From positions 44,359 through 108,358 of the forward strand of contig NZ_NKHP01000013.1 in NCBI RefSeq assembly GCF_014467235.1: 64,000 nt of DNA, given 5' to 3'. Within the stretch, counting starts at the first letter, position 1; each line of letters starts with the position of its first letter. The notes beneath the pieces are model-generated. The model was not told the origin of the DNA, did no database searches, and saw nothing but the letters and a program-made list of their open reading frames with translations. Source of the stretch: Xenorhabdus indica. GTDB taxonomy: Bacteria; Pseudomonadota; Gammaproteobacteria; Enterobacterales; Enterobacteriaceae. A program made the translations under genes and the position numbers. Below, piece after piece: positions 1 to 12,056 of the stretch.

Positions 1-50
1 CGATTATATTGTTGTATCTCTGGAGGAAGTTGTCGAGTATCTTTTTTCAT
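1..50 (-). CDS. 5' end of an unidentified CDS, truncated by the window edge
   Basis: An ATG at 50-48 opens a reading frame of 16 codons running off the left edge, beginning MKKDTRQLPPEIQQYN. The start of the peptide is faintly reminiscent of the N-termini of IS630-family transposases, but 16 residues are too few to assign a family. A GGAAAG stretch lies directly against the ATG, too close for a normal ribosome site, so the start, and even whether this is coding, is uncertain. Confidence 0.25.
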   Translation of the reverse strand, partial: MKKDTRQLPPEIQQYN

Positions 51-219
51 CTTTCCATAATACAACCATTATTCGTATTTGAACACCGAATTAATATTAA
101 CCTAAAAAACATTCAAATAACATTACTTTTACCATGATAACCTACTAGAAAAATCAAATATCATAGTAAATTTAATAACATATAAACGCCACATGTAGAG
201 AAAAATATTATCTGTGATA

Positions 220-261
220 AAGAAACGAAAAATAAAGACTCTGACAAATATGCAGAGCCTT
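220..261 (-). terminator. Probable intrinsic terminator of purL
   Basis: Reading the minus strand downstream of the purL stop, AAGGCTCTG pairs with CAGAGTCTT (arms 235-243 and 253-261, one internal mismatch) around a 9-base loop. It is followed by a T-rich stretch with five consecutive T. The position about 25 bases after the stop fits rho-independent termination. Confidence 0.6.
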
Positions 262-284
262 ATGAAAGAAATAGGTACTTAATA

Positions 285-3200
285 TTAGCTTAACTGCTTA
301 CGTGCATTGCGGAAAATACGCATCCACGGGCCATCTTCTCTCCACTCTTTGGGATGCCAGGAGTTACTGACAGTACGGAATACCCTTTCTGGATGTGGCA
401 TCATCACAGTCACGCGACCATCAAGGCTGGTGACAGAAGTGATCCCCTCGGCAGAACCATTGGGGTTTGCAGGGTAATTTTCTGTCGCCTGACCATAGTT
501 ATCTACAAATCGCATTGCAACCTGCTGGTGTTTTTTCAATTCAGCCAAATTCTGGTTGTTTCTGAACTCGACCTGACCTTCACCATGAGCAACCGCAATG
601 GGTAAACGAGACCCCGCCATACCCTGCAAGAATAACGAAGGGCTGTCTATAACTTCAACCAGACTGAAACGGGCTTCATAACGTTCTGAGCGGTTACGTA
701 CAAAACGCGGCCAATGTTCTGTGCCCGGAATCAGTTCATGCAGATTAGAAATCATCTGGCAACCATTACATACACCAAGAGATAATGTATCCGGTCTTGC
801 AAAGAAGTTCGCAAAATCGTCACGTACCCGTGAATTAAACAGAATGGATTTAGCCCAACCTTCACCTGCACCAAGTACATCTCCATATGAAAAACCGCCA
901 CAGGCCACCAATGTCTGGAACTGTTCCAGCGTGATCCGTCCACTCAACAAATCACTCATATGGACATCCACGGCTTCAAAACCTGCACGATGGAATGCCG
1001 CCGCCATTTCGACATGGGAGTTAACCCCCTGTTCACGTAATACAGCAACCCGCAGACGTCCTTGTTTCGATATATAACAAGCTGCAATGTCTTCTGCCGG
1101 ATCAAAGGTTAATTTCACATTCAGGCCGGGATCATTCACATCCTGTTTTGCCTGATGTTCTTGATCAGCACATTCAGGATTGTCACGCAGACGCTGCATC
1201 TGCCAGGTTGTTTCTGCCCACCATAAACGCAATGTACTCCGATTTTGACGATAAACTTCCATATTGTTGCTGAAGATCACAAAGTCATCTCCCGCTTTAA
1301 CCTTGCCTAAATAGTGTAAGCATTCACTGAGGCCATAATCAGCTAACAGCGCTTCAATCTGTTGTCTGTCTGTTTCACGAACCTGAATCACTGCGCCTAA
1401 TTCTTCACTAAACAATGCCCCCAGGATATCTTCATCAAATGCGCTGATATCGGCATGTAAACCACAGTGTCCTGCAAATGCCATCTCTGCCAATGTCACC
1501 AGCAAGCCACCATCAGAACGGTCGTGATAAGCCAGCAGTTTTTGTTCTGCAATCAACTGTTGTATCGCCTTGAAGAAATTAGCAAGTTGTTCCGTACTGC
1601 GAACATCTGCGGTCTTATCACCAAGCTGGCGATAAACCTGAGCCAATGCCGTTCCTCCCAGTGCATTTTGCCCTTGTCCCAGATCAATCAGCAATAACGC
1701 ATTATCATCATCGGTAGACAATTCGGGTGTGACAGTACAGCGAACATCCTCCACCCGTGCGAACGCACTGATAACTAATGAAAGCGGAGCTGTCATTTCA
1801 CGCTCTTCACCATCCTGAATCCAGCAAGTTTTCATCGACATGGAATCTTTGCCGACAGGTATAGTCAAGCCTAACGCAGGACATAACTCCTCACCTATCG
1901 CCTTCACCGCCGCATACAATCCGGCATCTTCCCCGGCATGACCGGATGCTGACATCCAGTTCGCTGACAGTTTCACTCGCTTCAAATCCTGTACATAAGC
2001 CGATGCAATATTGGTCAACGCTTCCCCGACAGCCATACGTGCTGATGCGGCAAAATCCAGCAGGGCAACAGGAGCACGTTCTCCCATCGACATAGCTTCA
2101 CCATAATAGCTATCCAGACTGGCTGTTGTGACTGCGCAATCTGCAACAGGGATTTGCCATGGCCCAACCATCTGGTCCCTTGCTACCATGCCGGTTATCG
2201 AACGATCGCCGATGGTAATCAAAAATGTTTTCTCTGCCACTGCGGGTAAATGCAAAACACGTTTTACCGCTTCGGCTAAATCAATATTTGCGCGCTCCAG
2301 CCCTTTACCCGGTGCTTTTAGTGAATTTACATTTTTCAGCATCTTTGGTGTGTTGCCGAGCAGAACATCCAACGGCATATCAATGGGCTGGTTATCAAAA
2401 TGATTGTCGTTCAATAGCAGGTGACGTTCTTCTGTCGCTTCACCGATCACTGCATACGGAGCACGCTCACGCCGACAAATATCTTCAAACAGGGTAAGCT
2501 GTTCCGGTGCGACAGCTAATACATAACGTTCCTGAGATTCATTACACCACACCTGCAATGGCGTCATACCCGGTTCGTCATTAAGGATATTTCGCAGCTC
2601 AAAACGGCCTCCTCGTCCTCCATCACTGACTAATTCAGGCATCGCATTTGATAAGCCGCCCGCCCCAACATCATGGATAAACAAAATAGGGTTCTTAGTA
2701 CCAAGCTGCCAGCAACTGTCGATGACTTCCTGACAACGACGTTCCATTTCTGCGTTATCGCGTTGTACAGAGGCAAAATCCAGCTCCGCATCAGATTGGC
2801 CTGATGTCATTGAAGAAGCGGCTCCACCACCCAGACCAATATTCATACTTGGGCCACCCAGTACAATCAATTTGGCGCCAACAGGGATCTCCCCTTTCTG
2901 AATATGTTCTTCACGAATATTTCCGATTCCCCCGGCCAGCATGATTGGTTTATGGTAGCCACGTAATTCTACGCCATTATGGGATTCCACTTTCTCTTCA
3001 TATGTTCTGAAATACCCCAACAATGCCGGGCGGCCAAATTCATTATTGAATGCCGCTCCGCCCAAAGGGCCTTCTAACATGATATCCAGTGCGCTGACAA
3101 TTCGTTCAGGTTTACCGAATTCTTCTTCCCACGGTTGTTCAAATCCGGGGATTTTCAGATTCGAGACAGAAAAACCAACCAATCCGGCCTTGGGTTTTGC

Positions 3201-4199
3201 TCCCCGCCCTGTTGCTCCTTCATCACGAATTTCCCCGCCAGATCCTGTTGCCGCTCCCGGCCAGGGAGAAATTGCTGTCGGATGGTTATGGGTTTCGACT
3301 TTCATCAAGATATGGGCAGGTTCCTGGTGATAGTCATATACTCCTTTTTCAGGATCAGGGAAAAACCGCCCTACCTGAGAACCTTCCATTACCGCTGCGT
3401 TATCTTTATAAGCAGAGAAAACATGATCCGGTGTCTGTTCAAAGGTATTTTTAATCATTTTAAACAGAGACTTTGGTTGCTCTTGTCCATCGATCACCCA
3501 ATCCGCATTGAAAATTTTGTGGCGACAATGTTCAGAATTCGCCTGTGCGAACATATAGAGTTCAACATCAGTTGGATTACGCCCTAATTCCTGGAAAGCT
3601 TGTAACAGATAATCAATTTCATCTGCCGCCAGCGCTAATCCCAACTCAACATTGGCAGATTCCAATGCAGTCCGCCCTGATTGCAAGATATCAATTTGCT
3701 TCAATGGCGCAGGCGGCTGGTGAGAAAACAGGGCTTCAGCCTGTTCAAACTGAGTAAACACACTTTCCATCATGCGATCGTGCAATAATGCAGATAACAC
3801 CTGCCACTGTTTGTCATCCATTGCCTTTCCGTGGATATTATTCTGGATAACATCAGATTGGATATAGTAAGCAATCCCTCTTTCCAAACGGACGATCTGT
3901 TTCAGTCCGCAATGGTGAACTATCTCTGTCGCTTTTGATGACCACGGCGATATTGTCCCTGGCCGGGGAGTGACTAAAAACAGTTGACCTTTAGGTTCAT
4001 GTTCAGCTAAGGAAGGGCCATATTTTAGTAGCCTGTTTAATTTTTCCTTTTCTTCTACCGTAAGAGGTGAATTTATTTCTGCAAAGTGCACATATTCTGC
4101 ATAAATTGCGGCCACGGGAAGCTGCTGAGCTTGACACTGGGAAAGGAGCTTAGTAATACGAAACGCTGATAAAGCGGGCGAGCCACGCAGAATTTCCAT
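285..4199 (-). CDS. purL: Phosphoribosylformylglycinamidine synthase (FGAM synthetase)
   Basis: Large-type PurL, the fourth step of de novo purine synthesis: it converts FGAR, ATP and glutamine to FGAM in the cytoplasm. The protein is about 1304 residues, against 1295 in E. coli, and is highly similar along its length. It has the N-terminal linker, two AIR-synthase-like halves (GGGAASSM and [14 protein letters not shown] stretches) and a C-terminal class-I glutamine amidotransferase with the nucleophile Cys in LGVCNGCQM and the His/Glu pair in HPERVF. An upstream in-frame ATG at 4217 would add six residues; I chose 4199 because E. coli PurL begins at the same MEILRGSP. A PurR box lies about 90 bases upstream, so repression by purines is expected. 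It is divergent from mltF, as in E. coli. Confidence 0.97.
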   Translation of the reverse strand: MEILRGSPALSAFRITKLLSQCQAQQLPVAAIYAEYVHFAEINSPLTVEEKEKLNRLLKYGPSLAEHEPKGQLFLVTPRPGTISPWSSKATEIVHHCGLKQIVRLERGIAYYIQSDVIQNNIHGKAMDDKQWQVLSALLHDRMMESVFTQFEQAEALFSHQPPAPLKQIDILQSGRTALESANVELGLALAADEIDYLLQAFQELGRNPTDVELYMFAQANSEHCRHKIFNADWVIDGQEQPKSLFKMIKNTFEQTPDHVFSAYKDNAAVMEGSQVGRFFPDPEKGVYDYHQEPAHILMKVETHNHPTAISPWPGAATGSGGEIRDEGATGRGAKPKAGLVGFSVSNLKIPGFEQPWEEEFGKPERIVSALDIMLEGPLGGAAFNNEFGRPALLGYFRTYEEKVESHNGVELRGYHKPIMLAGGIGNIREEHIQKGEIPVGAKLIVLGGPSMNIGLGGGAASSMTSGQSDAELDFASVQRDNAEMERRCQEVIDSCWQLGTKNPILFIHDVGAGGLSNAMPELVSDGGRGGRFELRNILNDEPGMTPLQVWCNESQERYVLAVAPEQLTLFEDICRRERAPYAVIGEATEERHLLLNDNHFDNQPIDMPLDVLLGNTPKMLKNVNSLKAPGKGLERANIDLAEAVKRVLHLPAVAEKTFLITIGDRSITGMVARDQMVGPWQIPVADCAVTTASLDSYYGEAMSMGERAPVALLDFAASARMAVGEALTNIASAYVQDLKRVKLSANWMSASGHAGEDAGLYAAVKAIGEELCPALGLTIPVGKDSMSMKTCWIQDGEEREMTAPLSLVISAFARVEDVRCTVTPELSTDDDNALLLIDLGQGQNALGGTALAQVYRQLGDKTADVRSTEQLANFFKAIQQLIAEQKLLAYHDRSDGGLLVTLAEMAFAGHCGLHADISAFDEDILGALFSEELGAVIQVRETDRQQIEALLADYGLSECLHYLGKVKAGDDFVIFSNNMEVYRQNRSTLRLWWAETTWQMQRLRDNPECADQEHQAKQDVNDPGLNVKLTFDPAEDIAACYISKQGRLRVAVLREQGVNSHVEMAAAFHRAGFEAVDVHMSDLLSGRITLEQFQTLVACGGFSYGDVLGAGEGWAKSILFNSRVRDDFANFFARPDTLSLGVCNGCQMISNLHELIPGTEHWPRFVRNRSERYEARFSLVEVIDSPSLFLQGMAGSRLPIAVAHGEGQVEFRNNQNLAELKKHQQVAMRFVDNYGQATENYPANPNGSAEGITSVTSLDGRVTVMMPHPERVFRTVSNSWHPKEWREDGPWMRIFRNARKQLS

Positions 4200-4284
4200 A
4201 GTAATAGGTTCTCTCATCTTAGAAGCAAAGCCTGACTGATGCCTTGGGGGGAAACGCCGACATTATAGAGGAATGTTTTCTCTG

Positions 4285-4300
4285 ACGAAACCGTTTGCGT
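4285..4300. promoter_or_regulatory. PurR operator upstream of purL
   Basis: The 16 bases ACGAAACCGTTTGCGT match the PurR consensus ACGCAAACGTTTGCGT at 14 of 16 positions and are nearly palindromic. The site lies in the purL-mltF divergent gap, where E. coli purL also has a PurR operator. Confidence 0.8.
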
Positions 4301-4465
4301 GAGCATTAATTAACCTAACAACACATTCAATGGATTTTTAAAATTGATTCAATAGGGTTGCAGATCGCAATTTTGTTGCGCAAAATTCCCGATTACTGGA
4401 AATTTAACCATGCTATTATCTGACATTTCATACGGAGCCTAACCGTACTGACGAGAGATAACTGT

Positions 4466-5926
4466 TTGAGCAATATCAAGATAAATTATTTTGTCATCGT
4501 CATTATCGCGCTCCTCTCTGCCACAATCATTGGTCTCAACATCAGTTGGCCTAATAAACAGCAGGAGCAGATAAACAGGATCTTGGCACGGGGAGAACTT
4601 CGGGTGAGTACCATCAGTTCTCCTCTGATTTCACTTAATGATAAAAATGAACCTGTAGGATTTGATTATGACTTAACCAAACGATTTGCTGACTATCTGG
4701 GTGTCAAACTGAGTATTCAGTTTCGTTCTAATATCAGCCAGCTTTTTGATGACTTGAACACTGATAAAGCCGATTTTTTAGCTGCCGGTCTTATCTATAA
4801 CAAAGAAAGACTCGACCAAACACGAACTGGCCCAGCCTATTATTCAGTATCCCAACAATTGGTTTATCGCAAAGGTACAGTGCGTCCACGTTCTTTTGCT
4901 GATTTAAAAGGCTCACTGGTTGTCACCGCTGGTTCTGCCCATGTCAGTGAACTAAAACAGTGGAAAGAAAAATTTTATCCTGATTTAACCTGGGAAGAAT
5001 CGTCACGTCACAATACCCAACAATTGCTTGAGCAAGTATCCGAAGGAAAAGTTGACTATACGATCAGCGATTCAATCAGCCTTGCTCTGCAACAGCGCAT
5101 CCATCCCAATCTGGCTATCGCTTTTGATGTCAGTGAAGATAAACCATTGACCTGGTATTTGAAACGTAATGATGACTATAGTCTCTACTCAGCAATGCTG
5201 GATTTTTTCAATATGCTGACTGAAAACCATATAACGCCACGGCTGGAAGAAAAATATTTCAGCCATATTGGCTCATTCGATTACTTTGACACTATCTCAT
5301 TCATTCGTGCAATTAATAACTTATTGCCAACATATCAGCCTATTTTTGCGAAATACGCAGATTCTCTCGACTGGCAATTAGTTGCCGCTATCGCATGGCA
5401 GGAATCACATTGGGATCCACAAGCAACTTCTCCCACAGGCGTTCGTGGCATGATGATGCTGACTCGCCCAACAGCAGAATGGGCAGGAGTCAAAGACCGC
5501 CTTGATCCAGACGAAAGTGTGAAAGGAGGAATGGCTTATCTGCATTATCTGATGTCTCGTTTGCCAGATACTATTCCCGAAGATGAGAGGATTTGGTTCG
5601 CATTAGCCGCTTATAATATGGGATATGGACATATTCTTGATGCCCGGAAATTAACGGCCATGCAAAAAGGCGACCCTGACCGCTGGATGGACGTTAAATC
5701 ACGCATTCCTCTATTAAGTAAGAAAAAATACTATGCCAATACCACATACGGTTATGCACGCGGTTATGAAGCTTATCGCTACGTCGAAAATATCCGCCGT
5801 TATTACCAAAGCTTGGAAGGCTATCTGAGAGCACAAAACAGCCGCAACAAGGCAGGAAAGCCCAATATACCCACTGAAAAAACCACCGTCAGCAACCCTG
5901 ATGATACAAATGAGAATACTTTATAA
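4466..5926 (+). CDS. mltF: Membrane-bound lytic murein transglycosylase F
   Basis: MltF cleaves the beta-1,4 bond between MurNAc and GlcNAc in peptidoglycan with formation of 1,6-anhydroMurNAc, at the outer membrane. The 486 residues start with a hydrophobic signal segment (about 7-27). An ABC-transporter-like solute-binding module follows (about 40-265; [27 protein letters not shown]-like stretches), then a family-1 lytic transglycosylase domain (about 285-450) with the catalytic Glu313 in AWQESHWDP and the family motifs [10 protein letters not shown] and AAYNMGYGH. The start is TTG, eight bases after a GAGAGA ribosome site, and aligns with the N-terminus of E. coli MltF. It is shorter than E. 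coli MltF (518) because of a reduced C-terminal tail. It is convergent with tadA, with only four bases between the stops. Confidence 0.93.
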   Translation: MSNIKINYFVIVIIALLSATIIGLNISWPNKQQEQINRILARGELRVSTISSPLISLNDKNEPVGFDYDLTKRFADYLGVKLSIQFRSNISQLFDDLNTDKADFLAAGLIYNKERLDQTRTGPAYYSVSQQLVYRKGTVRPRSFADLKGSLVVTAGSAHVSELKQWKEKFYPDLTWEESSRHNTQQLLEQVSEGKVDYTISDSISLALQQRIHPNLAIAFDVSEDKPLTWYLKRNDDYSLYSAMLDFFNMLTENHITPRLEEKYFSHIGSFDYFDTISFIRAINNLLPTYQPIFAKYADSLDWQLVAAIAWQESHWDPQATSPTGVRGMMMLTRPTAEWAGVKDRLDPDESVKGGMAYLHYLMSRLPDTIPEDERIWFALAAYNMGYGHILDARKLTAMQKGDPDRWMDVKSRIPLLSKKKYYANTTYGYARGYEAYRYVENIRRYYQSLEGYLRAQNSRNKAGKPNIPTEKTTVSNPDDTNENTL

Positions 5927-5930
5927 CTTT

Positions 5931-6473
<543 letters not shown>

Positions 6474-6500
6474 TTATACCTATTCATTATTAATGTTGGT

Positions 6501-7145
6501 TTACTCACCCTGAATTTCGTCAAAAAAATCGTTCAGGAATTGCTCCATGCGTTTTGTTCTTTCATGAGCCAATTGCTTGCCTGTAACCGTCTGAAAACCT
6601 GCTTCTATTTTGAATAATTTAGTATAAAAATGATCGACAGCATAAGCGCGATCATCATATTCACGCTGCTTTGCTAAAGGATCATAAGTTTCATATAAAC
6701 CCGAATGCATACGCCCTGCCGTATAAAAACAGCGAGCAACTCCCATCGTTCCTATGGAATCCAGCCGATCAGCATCCTGTACAATTTGGGCTTCCAGTGT
6801 TGTTGGTGTTAATCCGGCAGAGAAGCTATGCGCTTCAATGGCATGGCAGACAGCAGTAATATCTTCTTCGTCCCATCCGAGATCTTTTAATATTAAGGCT
6901 GCTTTATCTGCGGCCATACGAGAGGCTAAATGTCGGTTTGGATCGTTTTTCTCTACACTAACGCAATCATGTAATAAAACCGCAGCAAAAACTAACCGCA
7001 AATTCCCACATTCTGTTTCACAAATTTTTTTGGCGTTTTTCCAAACCCGATACAAATGAGCAATATCATGGGCACCATCATCACCTTCTATCGCGACAGG
7101 TAAAATCCGTTGGGCTAAATCGTCAAACGGTGAAAAAGATAACAT
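6501..7145 (-). CDS. HD-domain phosphohydrolase, YedJ-like
   Basis: A 214-residue member of the HD superfamily of metal-dependent phosphohydrolases. Metal ligands are visible as His26-Asp27 in GAHDIAHLYRVW, His59-Asp60 in LLHDCVSVE, and an Asp in IVQDADRLDSIG. The sequence resembles E. coli YedJ along its length (AVCHAIEAHSFSA, DHFYTKLFK and GKQLA segments). The substrate is unknown; nucleotides or phosphomonoesters are typical for the superfamily. It stands alone, transcribed toward tadA with 60 bases between them. Confidence 0.8.
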   Translation of the reverse strand: MLSFSPFDDLAQRILPVAIEGDDGAHDIAHLYRVWKNAKKICETECGNLRLVFAAVLLHDCVSVEKNDPNRHLASRMAADKAALILKDLGWDEEDITAVCHAIEAHSFSAGLTPTTLEAQIVQDADRLDSIGTMGVARCFYTAGRMHSGLYETYDPLAKQREYDDRAYAVDHFYTKLFKIEAGFQTVTGKQLAHERTKRMEQFLNDFFDEIQGE

Positions 7146-7335
7146 GGCTAAAATCTCTGAATAATTGAATGAATGGAAAGATCATTTTAACAAAAAGCGA
7201 TCAGAACAAAACGGAGTTTGATAATTAAGAGATCTTTTTCTAACATAACTCATCGATTGCATATCCTTACTCTTATCACTATCTCAATTCGTTTGTTTAG
7301 AAACGACTGTTTTACGTAAGACGGGCTGAACATCT

Positions 7336-7734
7336 ATGTTAACAGGGCTTAACCATCTGACACTGGCAGTATCAAATCTTGAGCGCAGCCTCGATTTCTA
7401 CATTAACCTGCTTGGGTTTACCCCACATGTTCGCTGGCAAAATGGTGCTTATCTAAGTCTGGGAGGACTGTGGTTTTGTCTTTCCTGTGGTGAAACAAAA
7501 CCAGCCCAGGATTATACACATATCGCATTTAATATCGCGGATGAGCATTTTTCTACTTTCAGAGAAAAGCTACTGATTACCGGAATAAAACAATGGAAAG
7601 AGAACCGAAGTGAAGGAGAATCGATTTACCTTCTGGACCCTGACGGCCATCAACTTGAAATTCACGTAGGTTCTCTGGCAAGCCGTCTCGAAGCCTTACG
7701 ACAAAATCCTTACACGGATTTAGAATGGTATTAA
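7336..7734 (+). CDS. fosA: FosA-family glutathione transferase-like protein (possible fosfomycin resistance)
   Basis: FosA enzymes are Mn2+- and K+-dependent and add glutathione to the epoxide of fosfomycin. This 132-residue vicinal-oxygen-chelate protein has the family's usual length. It keeps the expected metal ligands: His7 in GLNHLTLAVS, His62 in YTHIAF, and Glu108 in HQLEIHVG. It also keeps the potassium/phosphonate loop WKENRSEGES and the C-terminal SRLEALRQNPY resembling known FosA. It is a single gene on the strand opposite both neighbours. Whether it acts on fosfomycin or another epoxide cannot be told from sequence. Confidence 0.8.
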   Translation: MLTGLNHLTLAVSNLERSLDFYINLLGFTPHVRWQNGAYLSLGGLWFCLSCGETKPAQDYTHIAFNIADEHFSTFREKLLITGIKQWKENRSEGESIYLLDPDGHQLEIHVGSLASRLEALRQNPYTDLEWY

Positions 7735-7756
7735 TACTTTTCCTCAATAACTCAAA

Positions 7757-8704
7757 CTAATATCCACTACTGGATTGCTGTCGCCATAAATGTGCAGCAA
7801 CAAGCGCTTTCCAAGGCGAAAAATCTGCCAGCCATTTTTCAGCCTGTTCAGCATTGACTTTGCTTTCTTGTTTCAGTAGATGCTGAAGGTTACGCCTTAC
7901 TGCCACATCTCCATGCAGAGAACCATTTAAATAATTAAAGCCCCTTAACAAGGTATAGTTCACTGTCCAGATACCTATGCCTTTAATAGCCAAAAGATTT
8001 TCTATGAGTGATTTAACCTCACCCTCAGTGTTAATGGACAAATTCAACTCACCCGAGTCAATCATCCGGCAGACATTCAACAGAGCCTTAGCCTTACTCA
8101 TAGAAAAACCACACTGACATAGATCCTGCTCTCTGTACTGTATGACTTCCTGATAAGTCGGATGACACATCAATCCTGAAGTATGTTTAACACCAATAGC
8201 CTGAATAAATCGTCTGCGAATGGAGATCGCAGCACTGACGCTGATTTGCTGCCCCATAATCGCCCAGCTCAGTGCTTCAAAAGGTGTTGCCGACTGGTAA
8301 ATTCGCAGACCTGCTTGTCGGGAAATTAATCCTCCAATAACAGGATCTTTTTGGTATTGGGATTCAAATATCTCTACGGGCTGTAATAACCCAAGCATAT
8401 GTGAGGCCAGAAGAGATAAAGAATTTTTTGAATGAAGTGTACGGTCACCGTCAATATCAAGCTGCACTTTTGCCAGTTTTTTCTCCATTGATACAGTCAA
8501 TAATGCAGGAATTCCGTGCCAAATGATGCCCTTTTTAACCTGACTCTGCTGTACAATTTCAGAAACACCTTTCTCATCCCGATGGTGAAAAGCCAAAAAA
8601 TCTCGTGTGTGATAATTATCTGGTAATATAATTTCCGTGAAATAGCTTGGTCTCATTACAGAAAACTCCGGCATATCATTACTCTGATATGTTGGTTTAC
8701 ACAT
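7757..8704 (-). CDS. alkA: DNA-3-methyladenine glycosylase II, AlkA-like
   Basis: Base-excision repair glycosylase of the helix-hairpin-helix-GPD superfamily, removing alkylated purines. The hairpin LLAIKGIGIWTVNYTLLRG is followed by the catalytic-Asp segment SLHGDVAVRRN, and AIMGQQISVSAAISIRRRF matches the AlkA 'GQ-(I/L)-VS' region. The frame stays open upstream to an ATG at 8764, but no ribosome site precedes that start. The ATG at 8704 has AGGA eight bases upstream and gives about 315 residues. Even so it is longer than E. coli AlkA (282) and may have extra N-terminal sequence. There is no Ada domain. Confidence 0.82.
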   Translation of the reverse strand: MCKPTYQSNDMPEFSVMRPSYFTEIILPDNYHTRDFLAFHHRDEKGVSEIVQQSQVKKGIIWHGIPALLTVSMEKKLAKVQLDIDGDRTLHSKNSLSLLASHMLGLLQPVEIFESQYQKDPVIGGLISRQAGLRIYQSATPFEALSWAIMGQQISVSAAISIRRRFIQAIGVKHTSGLMCHPTYQEVIQYREQDLCQCGFSMSKAKALLNVCRMIDSGELNLSINTEGEVKSLIENLLAIKGIGIWTVNYTLLRGFNYLNGSLHGDVAVRRNLQHLLKQESKVNAEQAEKWLADFSPWKALVAAHLWRQQSSSGY

Positions 8705-8867
8705 GACTATTTTCCTGATACCAAAAACAGGCACGTATTGTGGTTTTATATTAAGGAACGTCATTTTTTAATATAAAATATACTGTATAAAAATACAAAA
8801 TCCTGGCAAATGTAACGAATACAGAAATGATTTAATATATTGATTTTTTTGGTTATTATTTTCATGA

Positions 8868-9137
<270 letters not shown>

Positions 9138-9184
9138 TAACAATTTTTAGCGATCACAAAGAAACGAGACTTCTCTCTTTATAT

Positions 9185-9195
9185 CCCCCCCCCCC
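9185..9195. repeat. Homopolymeric C11 tract
   Basis: Eleven consecutive cytosines followed by G and CCC, in the 92-base gap between the convergent yfhL and acpS genes. Such runs are prone to slippage in replication and sequencing, so the length may vary. No reading frame depends on it. Confidence 0.9.
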
Positions 9196-9229
9196 GCCCG
9201 TGCTGGACGAGGGTTTACCGCATTTTTCG

Positions 9230-9610
9230 CTAGCTTTCCAATATCACTGTCGCACAAGCATAACGCCGTTCATCTGCCAATGTGACATGCATGGATTTTA
9301 CATTCAGTTTGTCAGCCAGAACTTCTGCTTCACCATGAAGTTTTAATGTTGGTTTTCCTAAAACATCATTAACCACTTCAAACTGATTAAAAGCCAGACC
9401 ATTACGGATACCTGTTCCAAGCGCTTTAGCTGCGGCTTCTTTGACAGCAAAGCGTTTTGCCAGAAAACGCATCGGCTGATTATGCTGCTGGTATTGTTGC
9501 CACTCGTTTCCACTCAAGATTCGTTTTGCCAGGCGTTCACCAGAACGCCCAACAATTTCCTCAATACGGGAAATTTCAACAATATCTGTGCCTAATCCGA
9601 CAATAGCCAT
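9230..9610 (-). CDS. acpS: Holo-[acyl-carrier-protein] synthase
   Basis: AcpS transfers 4'-phosphopantetheine from CoA to the conserved serine of the fatty-acid ACP, using Mg2+. The 126 residues have the family length and both signature regions: [13 protein letters not shown] with metal ligand Asp9, and [17 protein letters not shown] with the second acidic ligand. The start overlaps the end of pdxJ by a single base, so the two are likely translationally coupled. This is the last gene of the lepA-to-acpS run. The PKS and NRPS carrier domains further along the window would normally need a separate Sfp-type transferase, which is not in this window. Confidence 0.96.
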   Translation of the reverse strand: MAIVGLGTDIVEISRIEEIVGRSGERLAKRILSGNEWQQYQQHNQPMRFLAKRFAVKEAAAKALGTGIRNGLAFNQFEVVNDVLGKPTLKLHGEAEVLADKLNVKSMHVTLADERRYACATVILES

Positions 9611-10341
9611 TAACGACGAGATTCACGCAACAATGTTTTCATATCAGCAACCGCCGCAGACAAGCCGCTGAATACAGCACGACCAATGATGGCATGACCA
9701 ATATTCAGTTCATGGATCTCCGGTAATGCCGCGATGCGTTGTGTATTGTGGTACGTTAATCCATGGCCTGCATTAACTTTAATACCTTTACTTGTCGCAT
9801 AAGTCGCTGCTTCTTTAATGCGCTGGAACTCTTTCTCCTGCTGCACATCATTTTCTGCATCTGCGTATGCACCTGTATGAATCTCAATGAATGGTGCTCC
9901 AACTTCTACGACAGCATCAATTTGTTGATGATCCGCATCAATGAACAAGGACACCAGAATACCCGCTTCTGATAAGCGCTTAACAGCAGCAGCAATATGT
10001 GCTTTCTGCCCAAATACATCCAGCCCACCTTCTGTGGTGACTTCCTCACGCTTTTCAGGAACTAAGCAACAAAAAGCAGGTTTGATTTGGCAGGCTATTT
10101 CTACCATCTCATCTGTAACCGCCATTTCGAGGTTCATGCGTGTTTGAATAGTTTTTGCTAATAACTGAACATCTCGGTCTGTAATGTGGCGGCGATCTTC
10201 ACGTAAGTGAACTGTTATCCCATCTGCGCCTGCTTGTTCAGCAACAAATGCAGCTTGCACAGGATCAGGATATTGCGTTCCACGCGCATTTCGCACTGTT
10301 GCAATATGGTCAATGTTGATGCCTAACAATACCTCAGCCAT
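9610..10341 (-). CDS. pdxJ: Pyridoxine 5'-phosphate synthase
   Basis: PdxJ condenses 1-deoxyxylulose 5-phosphate with 3-amino-2-oxopropyl phosphate to make pyridoxine 5'-phosphate, the last ring-forming step of DXP-dependent vitamin B6 synthesis. The 243-residue TIM-barrel matches E. coli PdxJ in length. It has [16 protein letters not shown] at the start, [24 protein letters not shown] and the glycine-rich [11 protein letters not shown] place the start at 10341 rather than an earlier frame-matched codon because AGGAGC lies six bases upstream and E. coli PdxJ starts at the same MAE. Confidence 0.96.
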   Translation of the reverse strand: MAEVLLGINIDHIATVRNARGTQYPDPVQAAFVAEQAGADGITVHLREDRRHITDRDVQLLAKTIQTRMNLEMAVTDEMVEIACQIKPAFCCLVPEKREEVTTEGGLDVFGQKAHIAAAVKRLSEAGILVSLFIDADHQQIDAVVEVGAPFIEIHTGAYADAENDVQQEKEFQRIKEAATYATSKGIKVNAGHGLTYHNTQRIAALPEIHELNIGHAIIGRAVFSGLSAAVADMKTLLRESRR

Positions 10342-10409
10342 TTTTAGCTCCTGCAATAGTATTAGATAAATTGAAATTTATATTTTCCATGATTTAGAGT
10401 GATACCATA

Positions 10410-11141
10410 TTAATTTTTCTGATTAGAGATATCTGTCTTTTTTCGCACGAATTGGCGAAATAATTCACGGCTTTTTAATGGCTTACCACCCAGGTAAGGC
10501 TTTAATGCAATACGAGTAAAACGTTTGGCCGCTTTCAGAGTAGTTGGATCAGGGAATTCACGTGCTGCCAGCGCTTTTAGCTCATTGCCAGTAAAGCTGT
10601 AATGGTCAACAACCAGACTGGCAATAAACCCTTTTTCTTCACGATAACGGTAATTCATTGTATCTGTGACAGGCTCACCACTACCGGCGCAATGAAGGTA
10701 GTCTACGCCGTATCCCATATGAGTTAGCACAGATAATTCAAAGCGACGTAAGGCATATTCGGGGGTGTGTTCACTTGCAGCAAGGATTTGTAAACATTGG
10801 AGGTAATCGAAAAAAATAGCCGGATATGCAGTGCCTTGCTCAAGAACTCTTGATAAGAGTTCATTCACATACAAACCACTGTACAACACACTACCTGTTA
10901 AAGGCAGAGCCAGAGAGATAGGTTCAGCCTCCCTCAATGTTTTGATTTCACCCCGCCCACTCCAGCGGATCAGCAACGGGGTGAAAGGCTGAAGACAACC
11001 TTTAAGGTTAGAACGGCGACTACGTGCACCTTTTGCTAAAACACGTACCCGCCCTTCATTTTCAGTAAAAAAATCCAGCAATAAACTGGTTTCACTGTAA
11101 GGGCGCCCATGAAGCACAAAGGCTCTCTGCCAGCCGTCCAC
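10410..11141 (-). CDS. recO: DNA repair protein RecO
   Basis: RecO works with RecF and RecR to load RecA onto SSB-coated gapped DNA and anneals complementary strands. The 243 residues match the E. coli protein throughout. The N-terminal OB-fold opens with [19 protein letters not shown] and the C-terminal helical domain ends with [14 protein letters not shown]. The start is GTG with AAGG upstream. It lies nine bases after the era stop, in the conserved rnc-era-recO operon. Confidence 0.95.
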   Translation of the reverse strand: MDGWQRAFVLHGRPYSETSLLLDFFTENEGRVRVLAKGARSRRSNLKGCLQPFTPLLIRWSGRGEIKTLREAEPISLALPLTGSVLYSGLYVNELLSRVLEQGTAYPAIFFDYLQCLQILAASEHTPEYALRRFELSVLTHMGYGVDYLHCAGSGEPVTDTMNYRYREEKGFIASLVVDHYSFTGNELKALAAREFPDPTTLKAAKRFTRIALKPYLGGKPLKSRELFRQFVRKKTDISNQKN

Positions 11142-11150
11142 AAATTAACC

Positions 11151-12056
11151 TTATAAATCGTCAATATAACCAAGGCTGCGCAGAGCTCGCTCATCATCAG
11201 CCCAGCCAGCTTTCACTTTAACCCATAGTTCCAGATGAACTTTAACTTCGAACAGTTTTTCCATGTCCTGACGAGCTTCTGTTCCAATGGTTTTGATTTT
11301 GCTGCCTTTGTTACCAATAACCATTTTCTTCTGGCCCTCACGCTCTACCAGAATCAGACCATGAATAGTATAACCACCACGTTCATTAACAGCGAATTGT
11401 TCAATTTCGACCGTTACCGAATAAGGCAGTTCATCACCCAGAAAACGCATCAGTTTTTCACGAATAATTTCAGATGCCATGAAACGCTGTGAACGATCAG
11501 TAATGTAATCTTCCGGGAAATGATGCTCTGCTTCTGGAATATGCTCACGCACAACCTTAGCAATCGTATCAATGTTCATGTTTTTCTCTGCACTGATCGG
11601 TACAACATCAATGAAATTCATCTTTTTGCTGAGAAAACCAATATGTGGCAGAAGAATAGTTTTATCGGTAACATTATCGACTTTATTGATAGCCAACATG
11701 ACCGGACAACGCAAGTTACGCAGCTTATTTACAACCATTTCGTCATCTGGTGTCCAGTGAGTACCTTCCACAACAAAAATGACCAGTTCCACATCTCCGA
11801 TTGAACTACTCGCCGCACGATTCATCAGGCGGTTAATCGCTCGCTTTTCTTCAATATGGAGACCTGGTGTATCTACATAAATCGTCTGATAAGCACCTTC
11901 CGTATGGATGCCCATGATACGATGTCGTGTCGTTTGGGGTTTACGGGAAGTGATTGATACTTTTTGGCCCAGTAACTGATTCAATAAAGTCGATTTACCG
12001 ACGTTGGGCCGTCCGACTATTGCAACGAATCCGCAATAGTTTTTTTCTTTGCTCAT
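11151..12056 (-). CDS. era: GTPase Era
   Basis: Era is an essential GTPase that binds the 3' end of 16S rRNA and assists 30S maturation. The 301-residue protein has the G1 P-loop GRPNVGKST, a G2/G3 region ending DTPGLH, G4 NKVD and G5 ISAEK in the N-terminal half. A C-terminal KH RNA-binding domain carries [13 protein letters not shown]. Its ATG overlaps the rnc stop by four bases (ATGA), as in other enterobacteria, which indicates translational coupling. Confidence 0.97.
   Translation of the reverse strand: MSKEKNYCGFVAIVGRPNVGKSTLLNQLLGQKVSITSRKPQTTRHRIMGIHTEGAYQTIYVDTPGLHIEEKRAINRLMNRAASSSIGDVELVIFVVEGTHWTPDDEMVVNKLRNLRCPVMLAINKVDNVTDKTILLPHIGFLSKKMNFIDVVPISAEKNMNIDTIAKVVREHIPEAEHHFPEDYITDRSQRFMASEIIREKLMRFLGDELPYSVTVEIEQFAVNERGGYTIHGLILVEREGQKKMVIGNKGSKIKTIGTEARQDMEKLFEVKVHLELWVKVKAGWADDERALRSLGYIDDL

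Noticed and set aside
3046-3587. Several 60-150-codon frames opposite purL and other large genes
   Set aside because: They lie fully inside conserved genes on the opposite strand with no ribosome sites or family features.
9185-9195. C11 tract as a phase-variation switch
   Set aside because: It lies between two convergent stop codons and cannot change a promoter or frame of either neighbour; more likely a neutral or sequencing-sensitive run.
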